From Pseudomonas sp. EpS/L25 (GTDB lineage: Bacteria; Pseudomonadota; Gammaproteobacteria; Pseudomonadales; Pseudomonadaceae): DNA of 64,000 nucleotides. Position 1 is the first letter of the stretch; every line of letters begins with the position of its first letter. Location: NCBI RefSeq assembly GCF_001512295.1, contig NZ_LNUP01000002.1, forward strand, positions 1,304,263 through 1,368,262, written 5' to 3'. Both the position numbers and the translations under genes were made by a program. Of this stretch, positions 27,132 to 35,332 are shown piece by piece. The notes beneath the pieces are model-generated. The model ran no database searches. It had not been told where the DNA came from and saw only the letters and a program-made list of their open reading frames with translations.

Positions 27132-27932
27132 ATGTCGCTTCCCACGCTGTTCATCTCCCACGGCTCGCCCATGGAGGCGCTCGATGCAGGTGCGGCAGGG
27201 CAGGCCTGGCGCCTCCTCGGCCAGACCCTGCCGACACCGGCGGCCATCGTGGTGGTCTCGGCGCACTTCGACACCCCGGTGCCGGTGTTCGGCACCGCCG
27301 AACGCCCCGCCACCGTCCACGACTTCTATGGCTTTCCCGAGGCGCTCTACCGCCTGAGCTACCCGGCGCCCGGTGCGCCGGCGCTGGCCGAAACCCTGGC
27401 GCAGGGGCTGCGCGAACAGGGTTGGGAAGCACGTACCGCGGAGCAGGGGTTGGATCACGGCGCCTGGGTGCCGCTGCGCTATCTCTATCCGGACGCCCGG
27501 ATTCCCGTGGTGCCCCTGTCGATGAGCGCCGATCGCGGGCCGGACTACCACTTCGCCCTGGGCCAGGCCCTGGCGCCGCTGTTGCCAGCGGATACCCTGC
27601 TGATCGGTTCGGGTAGCCTGACCCACAACCTGGGTGACTTCCGCCGTGGCGGCTCTGACGCGCCCGACTACGTCACGGCATTCCAGGCCTGGATCCAGGA
27701 GCGGCTGCGCGAGCGCGATCTGGAGGCATTGCTGGACTATCGTCGGCGGGCACCCCATGCCCGCCAGGCCCATCCTACCGACGAGCACCTGTTACCGCTG
27801 TTCGTCGCCCTGGGCGCCGCGGCGGCCGAGGGTGAATTCAGGATTCACCACGATGGCATCGCCCATCGTGTCCTGGCGATGGATGTCTACGGCTTCTCTC
27901 GTCGAGAGCCTGTTCAATGTCTCGCGAGCTAG
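27132..27932 (+). CDS. Class III extradiol dioxygenase, DODA/YgiD type, C-terminus altered by a repeat
   Basis: ATG 27132 follows GAGG at good spacing, giving 266 residues. Metal-site histidines appear as His10 (LFISHGSP) and His45 (VVSAHFDTP), with further family residues in LDHGAWVPL and SLTHNLGDF. The YgiD/DODA family cleaves 4,5-DOPA or similar catechols. From about residue 257 (the run EPVQCLAS) the sequence is encoded by copy 2 of the MITE-like repeat, which also supplies the stop codon; the native end AMDVYGFSR is just preserved. Activity is probably intact because the family core ends at about this point. Confidence 0.85.
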   Translation: MSLPTLFISHGSPMEALDAGAAGQAWRLLGQTLPTPAAIVVVSAHFDTPVPVFGTAERPATVHDFYGFPEALYRLSYPAPGAPALAETLAQGLREQGWEARTAEQGLDHGAWVPLRYLYPDARIPVVPLSMSADRGPDYHFALGQALAPLLPADTLLIGSGSLTHNLGDFRRGGSDAPDYVTAFQAWIQERLRERDLEALLDYRRRAPHARQAHPTDEHLLPLFVALGAAAAEGEFRIHHDGIAHRVLAMDVYGFSRREPVQCLAS

Positions 27933-28150
27933 AGCCAAACCAGGCGCAACGACCAACGGGAGTAACAGCCAACGGCTGGCCCGCAGGGTGAGCGCCAGCG
28001 AATCTAAGAGCTGAGAAAGCGGATCGGACCCGCGCTCGGGTTTACGAGGGGTAAACGAGCATGGCGACGGGGCCGCCCAGGTGGGGCTGGCCTTCCAGGT
28101 CACTTTTAACGCAGTTTGGCCGACGCGCAGCAGTCTTTGCACAGGCGTTG
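27905..28150. repeat. MITE-like inverted-repeat element, copy 2 (long form, about 246 bp)
   Basis: The left end AGAGCCTGTTCAA and the flank CTCGCGAGCTAGAGCCAAAC match copy 3, and AACGCAGTTTGGCCGACGCG is the right flank; the right end (TTTGCACAGGCGTT) is decayed. Its interior matches copy 1 in reverse orientation, including GGCCCGCAGGGTGAGCGCC. It overlaps the last codons of the dioxygenase gene. Confidence 0.8.
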
Positions 28151-28164
28151 AGACATTGATAGGC

Positions 28165-28197
28165 AAAAGGCCAGGTCGGTGACCGACCTGGCCTTTT
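28165..28197 (-). terminator. Terminator after Yip1-family gene (bidirectional)
   Basis: AAAAGGCCAGGTCGG and CCGACCTGGCCTTTT form a perfect 15-bp stem with a three-base loop and T-runs on both strands. It lies 33 bases beyond the minus-strand stop and also faces the dioxygenase transcript. Confidence 0.85.
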
Positions 28198-28229
28198 CGC
28201 ATTCGGGCCTTCAGTGGCGGCTCACTTCA

Positions 28230-28823
28230 TCAGCCGAACAGTCCCGGCCCATAGCCCCACATCAGCACCGTGGTCGCCATCAGTACCTCGAGCACCAGCA
28301 CCCCGATGGCCAGGGTCGAACCCGACATGATGAAGCCTTCCCGCTGATCGATGTTGAGGAAGCCGGGAATGCCGGTATAGAGCAGGTACGCCGAGTAGGC
28401 GAGGCCGACGATCCCGGCCATGGCGCACAGCCACACCAGCGGATAGAAGCCCACCAGGCCGCTGAGCAGCATGGGTGTGGCCACGTAGCCGGCGAAGAGG
28501 ATGCAGCGGTTGGCGCTGGGCCGATCCGGATAGCGCCGTGCCAGCCAGTGGATCACATGACCCATGGCCACCACGGCGGCCATGATCAGCGCGTAGCTGA
28601 TCACCGCCAGGACCACGGCAGTGGGCAGATCCAGCACATGGGCCTCGCCACCGCCGAAACGCCAGCCGAAGGTAGTGGTACCCACCAGGGACGCCACCAC
28701 GGGAATGGCCGCCAGGAAGGCGACATGGTGGGCGAAGAAGTGCCCGACGGTTTCCCCCTCACGACGAATCTGTTGCCACTCGCGATCGGGATGGGCCAGC
28801 AGGCCCCAGACATGATTGATCAT
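28230..28823 (-). CDS. Yip1-family inner-membrane protein
   Basis: ATG 28823 (MINHVWGLLAHPDREWQQI) follows GAGGAG, giving 197 residues. About five hydrophobic segments follow a short cytoplasmic start, and the HPDREWQQIRREGETV opening is typical of bacterial Yip1-domain proteins. The role in bacteria is unknown. It is a single gene with its own terminator. Confidence 0.75.
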   Translation of the reverse strand: MINHVWGLLAHPDREWQQIRREGETVGHFFAHHVAFLAAIPVVASLVGTTTFGWRFGGGEAHVLDLPTAVVLAVISYALIMAAVVAMGHVIHWLARRYPDRPSANRCILFAGYVATPMLLSGLVGFYPLVWLCAMAGIVGLAYSAYLLYTGIPGFLNIDQREGFIMSGSTLAIGVLVLEVLMATTVLMWGYGPGLFG

Positions 28824-29119
28824 GATTCTGCTCCTCACCCGCCGTGGTCGCCGGCAGCGGGCCTTCATGGGATGGCGAACGCTAAAGCTGGAATGCATCT
28901 GGCGACACTCTTATGAGTATAGAAAAGCTCTGGAATGCGTCATGCGAGCCGACGAAGGGCAGGCTGCGTCGAAACGAAGCGACCAGTGGTCGTCGCAGCA
29001 CCAGCTCGGTGCAATTTCCGCCTCGACAACGGACGAGAGCGGGCCAGAAAGCGATACTTGACCAGTTGGTCAGGATTTTGCTTGTTCAAAAGTACTGTTA
29101 CCTCCACATGAGAGCCGCC
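28824..29119. other. Divergent promoter interval of Yip1 and urate hydroxylase genes
   Basis: Apart from the palindrome at 29058-29073, I see no gene, repeat or strong hairpin here. The frame of the urate hydroxylase stays open upstream of its chosen start, but that part lacks protein character. Confidence 0.6.
29058..29073 (+). promoter_or_regulatory. RutR-like operator TTGACCAGTTGGTCAG before hpxO
   Basis: TGACCA and TGGTCA arms are separated by two bases. The 16-base site differs from the RutR consensus TTGACCANNTGGTCAA only at the last base. RutR is a TetR-family regulator that senses pyrimidines in E. coli. The regulator gene itself is not in the window. Confidence 0.55.
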
Positions 29120-30277
29120 ATGCCTTCCTTCGACATCATCATCGCCGGCGCCGGCATGGGCGGTCTTTCCGCTGCCCTGGCACTGCGCCAGGCCGGCCAT
29201 CGGGTACGCCTCTACGAGCGCGCCAGCGAACTGGCCCCCATCGGCGCGGCCATTTCCATCTGGCCCAATGGTGTGCGGGTACTCGAACGCCTGGGCCTGG
29301 GGTCGGCCATCGCCGCCGTGAGCGGCGACATGCGCACCATGAGTTATCACGACCATCAGGGCCAGTTGCTCACGCGCTTCAGCCTGCTGCCGCTCTACGA
29401 GGCGGTCGGCCTGCCGGCACGGCCCATCGCCCGGGCGCATCTGCAGCAACTGCTGCTCGACGCCGTGGGTATGGAGTGGGTGACCCTCGGCGTTGGCTGC
29501 GAAGACTTCGAGCAGGACGAGCAGGGGGTGACGGTCCGGCTCAGCGACGGCCGCCAGGAGCGCGCCGACCTGTTGATCGCTGCCGACGGTACCCACTCGC
29601 GCTTGCGGGATCGCGTCGTGGGGCAGGCGATCACCCGCGACTACTGTGGCTACGTCAACTGGAACGGCCGGGTGCGGATCGCGCCTGATCTGGCCGATGC
29701 CCACGAATGGGCGCAATTCGTCGGCGATCACCAGCGCGTTTCGCTGATGCCCATGGGCGGTGACGAATTCTATTTCTTCTTCGACGTGCCCCTGCCCAAG
29801 GGCACGCCCAACGACCGCGCGCGTTACCGCGCGGAATTGGCCGAACACTTCGCCGGCTGGGCGCCACCGGTGCAACGGCTCATCGAGCGGCTGGATCCCC
29901 AGGGCGTCGCCCGGGTGGAGATCCACGATACCCGGCCCTTGGCTAAGCTCGTCCGCGGCCGGGTGGCGCTGCTGGGTGATTCGGCCCACGCCATGGCGCC
30001 GGACCTGGGGCAGGGCGGTTGCCAGGCCATGGAGGACGCCTGGGTGCTGGCGCGCTGCCTGGAAGCCGAGGCCGAGCCGCTGGCAGCCCTGCAGGCCTAC
30101 GAGAAGGCCCGGCTGGAGCGGGCCGCCGGCATCGTCGAGCGGGCCCGCAAGCGCTGCGAGATCACCCATGGCCACGATCCCGAAGCGACCCAGGCCTGGT
30201 ATGCCGAACTGGCCCGGGAAACCGGTGAAACCGTGATCGCCGGCCTGCGCAAGACGGCCGATGGCGGTCCGCTGTGA
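29120..30277 (+). CDS. hpxO: HpxO-like FAD-dependent urate hydroxylase
   Basis: ATG 29120 (MPSFDIIIAGAG) has GAGAG at good spacing, giving 385 residues. The FAD-binding GAGMGG is at 10-15 and the second FAD motif LGDSAHAMAPDLGQGG at 285-300. GAAISIWPNGV, CGYVNWNG, RVSLMP, FYFFFDVPLP and ARKRCEITHG match HpxO, which converts urate to 5-hydroxyisourate with NADH and O2. No other uricolytic genes are adjacent, although the cytosine genes codBA lie 17 kb away. A salicylate-hydroxylase-type enzyme is the alternative, but the conserved blocks favour HpxO. Confidence 0.82.
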   Translation: MPSFDIIIAGAGMGGLSAALALRQAGHRVRLYERASELAPIGAAISIWPNGVRVLERLGLGSAIAAVSGDMRTMSYHDHQGQLLTRFSLLPLYEAVGLPARPIARAHLQQLLLDAVGMEWVTLGVGCEDFEQDEQGVTVRLSDGRQERADLLIAADGTHSRLRDRVVGQAITRDYCGYVNWNGRVRIAPDLADAHEWAQFVGDHQRVSLMPMGGDEFYFFFDVPLPKGTPNDRARYRAELAEHFAGWAPPVQRLIERLDPQGVARVEIHDTRPLAKLVRGRVALLGDSAHAMAPDLGQGGCQAMEDAWVLARCLEAEAEPLAALQAYEKARLERAAGIVERARKRCEITHGHDPEATQAWYAELARETGETVIAGLRKTADGGPL

Positions 30278-30366
30278 AATAGCGGATGCACGGCGTGACG
30301 ATTGACGGCGGCGGGGGTCGAAAGGCCCACGTCCTCGTCGCCCCAGACATCGTTGGAGAATCGCCC

Positions 30367-31383
30367 ATGCGCCTGCGTCTCGCCCTGACCCTCGCCAGCT
30401 CCTTCGCCCTCGCCCCGCTGGCTTTTGCCGCCGAGGGCGGCTGTCCCTATCCGCAGACGGTGAAGTTCGCCGGTCCCAACTGGGAGAGCGGCATGTTCAC
30501 CACCGAGGTGCTGCGGTTGCTGGTGGAGAAGGGCTATGGCTGCCAGACCGACAGCGTGCCGGGCAACACCGTGACCCTGGAGAACGCCCTGGCGCAGAAC
30601 GACATCCAGGTCACCGGCGAGCAGTGGGCCGGGCGCAGCCCGGCCTGGCGGGCGGCGGAAAAGGCCGGCAAGGTGTTCGCCGTGGGCGAGACGGTCAAGG
30701 GCGCCACCGAGGGCTGGTGGGTACCGGAATACCTGGTCAAGGGCGATCCTGCCCGCGGCATCGCGGCCAAGGCGCCGGACCTCAAGAGCGTGGCCGATCT
30801 GCCGCGCTACAAGGAGTTGTTCCGTGACCCGGAGGAGCCGGGCAAGGGCCGCTTCCTCAACTGCCCCACCGGCTGGACCTGCGAGATCGTCAATAGCCAG
30901 AAGCTCAAGGCCTATAAGCTGACCGACAGCTACACCAACTTCCGCACCGGTACCGGTCCTGCGCTGGACGCCGCCATCGCCACCGCCATGCGCCGTGGCG
31001 AGCCGGTGCTCTTCTACTATTGGTCGCCGACGCCGCTGATGGGCCGCTACAAGCTGGTCCAGCTGGAAGAGCCGCCCTTCAGCGAGAAAGCCTGGGAAAC
31101 CCTCTCGGACCCGAAGAATCCCAATCCGTTGCCCTCGCGTTCGCTACCGGCCAAGATCACCATCGGCGTCTCCCGCGACCTGCACGACAAGGCCCCGGCC
31201 CTGGTGGCGCTGTTCGAGAAGGTCGAATTCCCCCTCGACCAGTTCAACGGCATCCTTGCCGGCATGGCCGAGAAGCGCGAAGACGCCCAGGTCGTGGCCA
31301 AGCGCTTCCTCAAGGAGCATCCGGAAGTCTGGACGACCTGGCTGCCGGCGGACAATGCCGCGCGGGTGAAGGCGGCGCTCTGA
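30367..31383 (+). CDS. ProX/OpuAC-type glycine betaine/choline binding protein, orphan
   Basis: ATG 30367 follows GGAG; a signal peptide (MRLRLALTLASSFALAPLAFA) is cleaved near residue 21, giving 338 residues. VKFAGPNWESGMFTTEVLR, GNTVTLENALAQNDIQVTGEQWAGRS and FYYWSPTPLMGRYKLVQLEE are OpuAC-type binding-site blocks. It closely resembles the protein at 34372-35331, but has no ATPase or permease beside it. It may deliver a related compound to the importer 4 kb downstream. A PhnD-like gene follows by 45 bases. Confidence 0.85.
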   Translation: MRLRLALTLASSFALAPLAFAAEGGCPYPQTVKFAGPNWESGMFTTEVLRLLVEKGYGCQTDSVPGNTVTLENALAQNDIQVTGEQWAGRSPAWRAAEKAGKVFAVGETVKGATEGWWVPEYLVKGDPARGIAAKAPDLKSVADLPRYKELFRDPEEPGKGRFLNCPTGWTCEIVNSQKLKAYKLTDSYTNFRTGTGPALDAAIATAMRRGEPVLFYYWSPTPLMGRYKLVQLEEPPFSEKAWETLSDPKNPNPLPSRSLPAKITIGVSRDLHDKAPALVALFEKVEFPLDQFNGILAGMAEKREDAQVVAKRFLKEHPEVWTTWLPADNAARVKAAL

Positions 31384-31428
31384 GGGCCGCATGAGGGATA
31401 ATGGCGGTTTTCCGCGTTGGAGCCGCCC

Positions 31429-32211
31429 ATGACCGTCGCCGCCCTTACCATGTACGTCGAGCCTGTCGAGGTACGCGACGCCTATCGCCAGCTGACCGAC
31501 GCCGTGGCGCGACGCCTGGGGGCGACCCTCGAACCGGCGCCGGAAGAACTGCCGGCGCTCTGGACTCATCCAGAGCTGTTGCTGGCCCAGACCTGCGGCT
31601 ATCCCTGGGCGACCCGCCTGCGCGGTCAGGTCTGTCTGGTCGCCGCGCCGCGCTATATCTTCGAAGGCTGTGCCGAGGCCGAGCACTGCGCTTTCATCCT
31701 GGTGCCGGAAACGCTGGAGGTGCAGAGCCTGGCCGACCTGCGCGGCAAGCGCGTCGCCCTCAACGGCCTGGACTCCAACACCGGCATGAATCTGTTGCGC
31801 CACGCCGTGGCACCCCTGGCCGAGCGGGGACGCTTCTTCGGCGAGGTGATCGTCAGCGAGAGCCACGCCAACAGCCTGGCGCTGTTGCAGCAGGGGCATG
31901 CCGATGTAGCCGCGGTGGATGCCGTGACCTATGGCTATCTACAACGCGCCGAGCCCGGGCGCGTCGCCGGCCTACGTCTGTTGCAACGTACCCGACCGAG
32001 CCCGACACTGCCCTTCATCACCGCGGCCAGTCGCTCCGAGGCGGAAGTGGACGCCTTGCGGACGGCCTTGAATGCTAGCCTCGCGGCTGACCCCGAGCTG
32101 GCCAGCATTCTCGCCATCGACGGTGTCACGGCGGTGGACGAGGCGACCTACCTGCCGCTGCTGGACTGGCGGCGAGAGGCGGTGGAAAAAGGTTATCCGG
32201 TGATTGCATAA
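31429..32211 (+). CDS. PhnD-like phosphate/phosphonate-type binding protein without signal peptide
   Basis: ATG 31429 has GGAG six bases upstream, giving 260 residues. AQTCGYPWATRL, LVPETLEVQSLADLRGKRVALNGLDSNTGMNLLRHAV and HANSLALLQQGHADVAAVDAVTYGYL are typical of PhnD-like family-12 binding folds. There is no export signal, so it is expected in the cytoplasm, where such folds sometimes act as enzymes or sensors. It follows the orphan ProX-like gene and is probably co-transcribed. Confidence 0.75.
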   Translation: MTVAALTMYVEPVEVRDAYRQLTDAVARRLGATLEPAPEELPALWTHPELLLAQTCGYPWATRLRGQVCLVAAPRYIFEGCAEAEHCAFILVPETLEVQSLADLRGKRVALNGLDSNTGMNLLRHAVAPLAERGRFFGEVIVSESHANSLALLQQGHADVAAVDAVTYGYLQRAEPGRVAGLRLLQRTRPSPTLPFITAASRSEAEVDALRTALNASLAADPELASILAIDGVTAVDEATYLPLLDWRREAVEKGYPVIA

Positions 32212-32215
32212 GACC

Positions 32216-32240
32216 TATCGCGGCCATGGGCCGCTCCTAC
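32216..32240 (-). repeat. REP element
   Basis: A single REP unit with the core CGCGGCCATGGGCCGCTCC and the end CTCCTAC, five bases after the PhnD-like stop. Confidence 0.8.
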
Positions 32241-32265
32241 GGACGTAGGCACACTGGCTGACCGC

Positions 32266-32400
32266 GATCTTGCCGGGGCTAATGGAGATGAACGCCTGCG
32301 CGGATTACTCCCTCTCCCCTTGGGAGAGGGTTGGGGGGAGGAGCGCCCCCTGCCACGAAGTCCCCAGCGGAAACAGCTGCGCCATTTCCCACGCTGCGGC
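32266..32400 (+). repeat. Composite intergenic repeat, copy B
   Basis: It begins with GATCTTGCCGGGG, carries the CTCTCC-CCTTG-GGAGAG hairpin, and ends with GGAAACAGCTGCGCC and TTTCCCACGCTGCGGC, matching copies A and C block by block. It lies between REP units. Confidence 0.8.
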
Positions 32401-32431
32401 TCCACAACTGATGTCCCCCTATAACGCTAAG

Positions 32432-32586
32432 GCAGTTGCTCCTACATTCAACCGAACTGTAGGAGCAACTGTCTTATCGCGGCCATGTCGGTGCGCCCTA
32501 GCGACCGCTCTGGTCTGGACTATCGCGGCCATGGGCCGCTCCTACAAAAGCATCACCCCCTGTAGGAGCGGCCCATGGCCGCGATT
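32432..32586. repeat. REP cluster with one complete inverted pair
   Basis: It contains degenerate units (GTTGCTCCTAC, GTAGGAGCAAC) followed by a full inverted pair at 32520-32545 and 32561-32586, the second with the core GTAGGAGCGGCCCATGG. The pair would form a long hairpin in RNA or single-stranded DNA. Confidence 0.8.
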
Positions 32587-32623
32587 AGGTACTTGTACCG
32601 CGGTCGGTCCGCACGCATCCAAC

Positions 32624-33460
32624 CTACACCCGCGCCCCCTCCTGCAACCGCCGCAACTCCACCAGATCATGACTGCAGAACAGCGTCAGCCCCAGATCCT
32701 GGCGCAGGGAGAGCTCGCGTAGCCGGGCCTGGTTCTCCAGACGGCTGGCTCGGTCGGTTTCCATCAGCCGTTGATAGAACCTCAGGCCCGGCGTGCAGTG
32801 GCGTTCGGGGCGGCCCATCTCGCCACGGTAGAAGTAGGCGTCGCCCGCGTGCAGCAACCAGCCGCCCTCGTGCTGGATGGCGATCCCGGCATGACCCGGG
32901 GTATGGCCGGGCAGCGGGATCATCAGGATTTCCGGCGGCAGGCCAGGCAGGTCGCGCACGCTGGCGAAGCCCTGCCAGGCCTCGCCCCGGGGTTCATGGA
33001 ACTGCCAGTGGCGGATGCCTTGCCACTGCCTCGGGCTGTAGCGTCGCTGGCCGATGAAGCCGTGGCGCTGCCGCTGGGCCTCCCATTCGCGCTGCAGTAC
33101 ATGGACCTGGGCCTGGGGAAAGTCGTCCAGCCCGCCGGCGTGATCGAAATCCAGGTGGGTCAGCACGATGTGGCGCACATCGCCGGGCCGAAAGCCCAGT
33201 CGGCGGAGCTGCGCCAGGGCACTGAGTTCGGGATCGTACTGGATGCGGTTCATCAGCCGGAAGAAGGGACTCAGCCGCCGCCCACGTTCCTTGAGATCGA
33301 CTTCGCCGAAGCCGGTGTCCACCAGCACCAGGCCGGACTGGTCGGTTTCCACCAGCAGGCAATGGCAGGCGAGGTGGGCGGCGAGTCCACGGCTGAAACC
33401 GTCGTACAACGCCCCGCCCAGGGGACACATGCAGCCGCAGTTGAGGTGATGGATACGCAT
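32624..33460 (-). CDS. Metallo-beta-lactamase fold hydrolase, lactonase-like, with altered metal motif
   Basis: ATG 33460 (MRIHHLNCGCMCPLGG) follows GGAG, giving 278 residues. The usual HxHxDH motif reads H102-L-D104-F-D106-H107, so the second histidine is an aspartate; later metal residues sit in LPGHTPGHAGI, LLHAGDAYFY and FCSHD. The overall layout resembles N-acyl-homoserine lactonases and related MBL hydrolases. No signal peptide. The substrate is unknown. It is divergent from the methyltransferase gene. Confidence 0.8.
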   Translation of the reverse strand: MRIHHLNCGCMCPLGGALYDGFSRGLAAHLACHCLLVETDQSGLVLVDTGFGEVDLKERGRRLSPFFRLMNRIQYDPELSALAQLRRLGFRPGDVRHIVLTHLDFDHAGGLDDFPQAQVHVLQREWEAQRQRHGFIGQRRYSPRQWQGIRHWQFHEPRGEAWQGFASVRDLPGLPPEILMIPLPGHTPGHAGIAIQHEGGWLLHAGDAYFYRGEMGRPERHCTPGLRFYQRLMETDRASRLENQARLRELSLRQDLGLTLFCSHDLVELRRLQEGARV

Positions 33461-33606
33461 GATCGGCTCCGCGAGGGTGTCCTCCGGTAGAAGAGGCAAG
33501 CACCGGCAAAGTTCGAGCGCAGCGGTCGTCCGCGCGTACGTCAAGGCTTGCCAGGAGGTTTGGGCAGGCCTAGGGTGGCGACGATCAATCGACCGGAGCA
33601 CGACTC

Positions 33607-34284
33607 TTGGATAACGACAGCCAGGCGGGCGCCGCCGTCTATTCGCCGCTGACCCTGCGCCTCTACGACGCCTGGGTGCTGGGGATTTCCAATCGCTATG
33701 CCTGGGGCTGCCCGACCGCCGAGGTACTGCTGCCGTTCTTTCGCCAGCACGTCGGCCGGCGTCATCTCGAGGTGGGCGTGGGCACGGGCTACTACCTGGC
33801 CAAGGCGGAGCTGGCGGCAGACAGCGAGGTCACCTTGCTGGATCTCAACCCTGCCAGTCTCGCTGCGGCCCGCCAGCGCCTTGGCCGTCCCGCCCAGGTC
33901 CTGCGCCACGATGTGCTGGAGCCGCTGCCCGCCACCGTTGGCCCCTTCGACTCCATCGCCCTGTTCTATCTGCTGCACTGCCTGCCGGGCAGCCTGGCGC
34001 AGAAGGGGCGCGTCTTCGCGCAACTGGCAACCGGCTTGGCCCCCGGCGGCGTGCTGTTCGGCGCCACCATTCTGGGCGATGCCGCCGGGCACAATGGCTT
34101 CGGCAGGCGCCTGATGGCCCTCTACAACCGTAAGGGCATCTTCGGCAACGCCGGTGACAGCCTGGCGGATCTCGAAGGCGAGCTGCGCAAGCACTTCGCC
34201 CAGGTCGAGTTGCGCCAGGTGGGCCGGGTAGCCTTGTTCAGCGCCCGTGAACCGGTCGAGGGTCGTCCTCTGCCCTTGAGCTGA
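33607..34284 (+). CDS. Class I SAM-dependent methyltransferase
   Basis: 225 residues from a TTG start (MDNDSQAGAAVYSPL) with CGGAG upstream. HLEVGVGTGYYLAK at 53-66 is the SAM-binding motif I, LLDLNPASL is the acidic end of strand 2 and FDSIALFYLLHCLPG is motif IV. The target is unknown. It sits between MBL and betaine-type transport genes; co-function with the transporter is possible but not shown. Confidence 0.8.
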   Translation: MDNDSQAGAAVYSPLTLRLYDAWVLGISNRYAWGCPTAEVLLPFFRQHVGRRHLEVGVGTGYYLAKAELAADSEVTLLDLNPASLAAARQRLGRPAQVLRHDVLEPLPATVGPFDSIALFYLLHCLPGSLAQKGRVFAQLATGLAPGGVLFGATILGDAAGHNGFGRRLMALYNRKGIFGNAGDSLADLEGELRKHFAQVELRQVGRVALFSAREPVEGRPLPLS

Positions 34285-34371
34285 ACCCTGGGCCCGCTGC
34301 GCTGACCAAGCTAGGATCGCCAGCGGACCGGCCCTGCCGCCCTGGCCCGCCCAGTGCAGACGGAGTTCTCC

Positions 34372-35331
34372 ATGCCCCCAGCCTTTACCCGCCGTTCCCT
34401 CCTGGCCGCTGGCCTGTCCCTCGGCCTGCTCGCCGCCGGCTCCGCCCATGCTGCCGACTGGTGTGCCAGCAAGCCGGTGAAGTTCGCCGGGGTGAACTGG
34501 GAGAGCGGCATGCTGCTCACCGAACTGATGGGCTTCGTCCTGCAGCACGGCTACGACTGCAAGATCGACAGCATCCCCGGTAACTCCATCACCCTGGAAC
34601 AGGCGCTGGCCAACGACGACATCCAGGTGTTCGCCGAGGAGTGGATCGGTCGCAGCGAGGCCTGGAACAAAGCTGCCGCCGCCGGCAAGGTGGTCGGCGT
34701 GGGCGCGCCCATCGAAGGCGCCACCGAAGGCTGGTACGTGCCGCGCTATCTGGTGGAAGGCGAGGGCGCCAAGGCGCCCAAGCTCAAGACCATCGCCGAC
34801 CTGGGCCAGTACGCCGCGCTGTTCCGCGATCCGGAAGAGCCGGGCAAGGGCCGCTTCTACAACTGTCCGGCCGGCTGGACCTGCGAGCTGGAAAACACCC
34901 AGATGCTGCAGAGCTATGGCCTGAGCGACAAATACACCAACTTCCGCCCCGGCACCGGCCCGGCGCTGGATGCGGCCATCGTCTCAGCCACCAAGCGCAA
35001 GCAGCCGATCCTCACCTACTACTGGTCGCCGACGCCGCTGCTGGGCCGGGTGGATATGGTCCAGCTCAAGCCCCGCGACGGCGAAGAAAAACGCATCCAG
35101 GTGCAGGCCGGCCTCTCCAAGCCCTTCCACGATGGCGCCCCCGAACTGGTCGCCGTGCTGAGCCGGGTCAACGTGCCCATCGAGCTGCTCAACCGCACCC
35201 TGGCCGAGCAGGCCGAGGCCAAGCAGGACGCACCCGCTACCGCCAAGGCGCTGCTCAAGGCCCATCCCGAGCTGTGGCAAGCGTGGGTGACCGACGCCGG
35301 GGCGCGCAGCAAGATCCAGGCGGCGCTCTAG
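34372..35331 (+). CDS. ProX/OpuAC-type binding protein of the betaine/choline ABC importer
   Basis: ATG 34372 (MPPAFTRRSLLAAGLSLGLLAAGSAHA) has CGGAG upstream and a signal peptide cleaved near residue 27; 319 residues. VKFAGVNWESGMLLTELMGFVLQHGYDC and YYWSPTPLLGRVDMVQL match the orphan protein at 30367-31383 block for block. OpuAC-type proteins bind quaternary amines. The permease gene begins one base after the stop, and the ATPase overlaps that, so this is a complete importer operon. Confidence 0.88.
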   Translation: MPPAFTRRSLLAAGLSLGLLAAGSAHAADWCASKPVKFAGVNWESGMLLTELMGFVLQHGYDCKIDSIPGNSITLEQALANDDIQVFAEEWIGRSEAWNKAAAAGKVVGVGAPIEGATEGWYVPRYLVEGEGAKAPKLKTIADLGQYAALFRDPEEPGKGRFYNCPAGWTCELENTQMLQSYGLSDKYTNFRPGTGPALDAAIVSATKRKQPILTYYWSPTPLLGRVDMVQLKPRDGEEKRIQVQAGLSKPFHDGAPELVAVLSRVNVPIELLNRTLAEQAEAKQDAPATAKALLKAHPELWQAWVTDAGARSKIQAAL

Positions 35332-35332
35332 G

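Larger units (their letters stand above)
32212..32623. other. Gene-free interval with REP cluster and composite repeat
   Basis: Between two convergent genes this interval is almost entirely repeat: a REP at 32216-32240, composite repeat copy B at 32266-32400, and several REP units from 32432 to 32586. I saw no gene. Confidence 0.8.
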
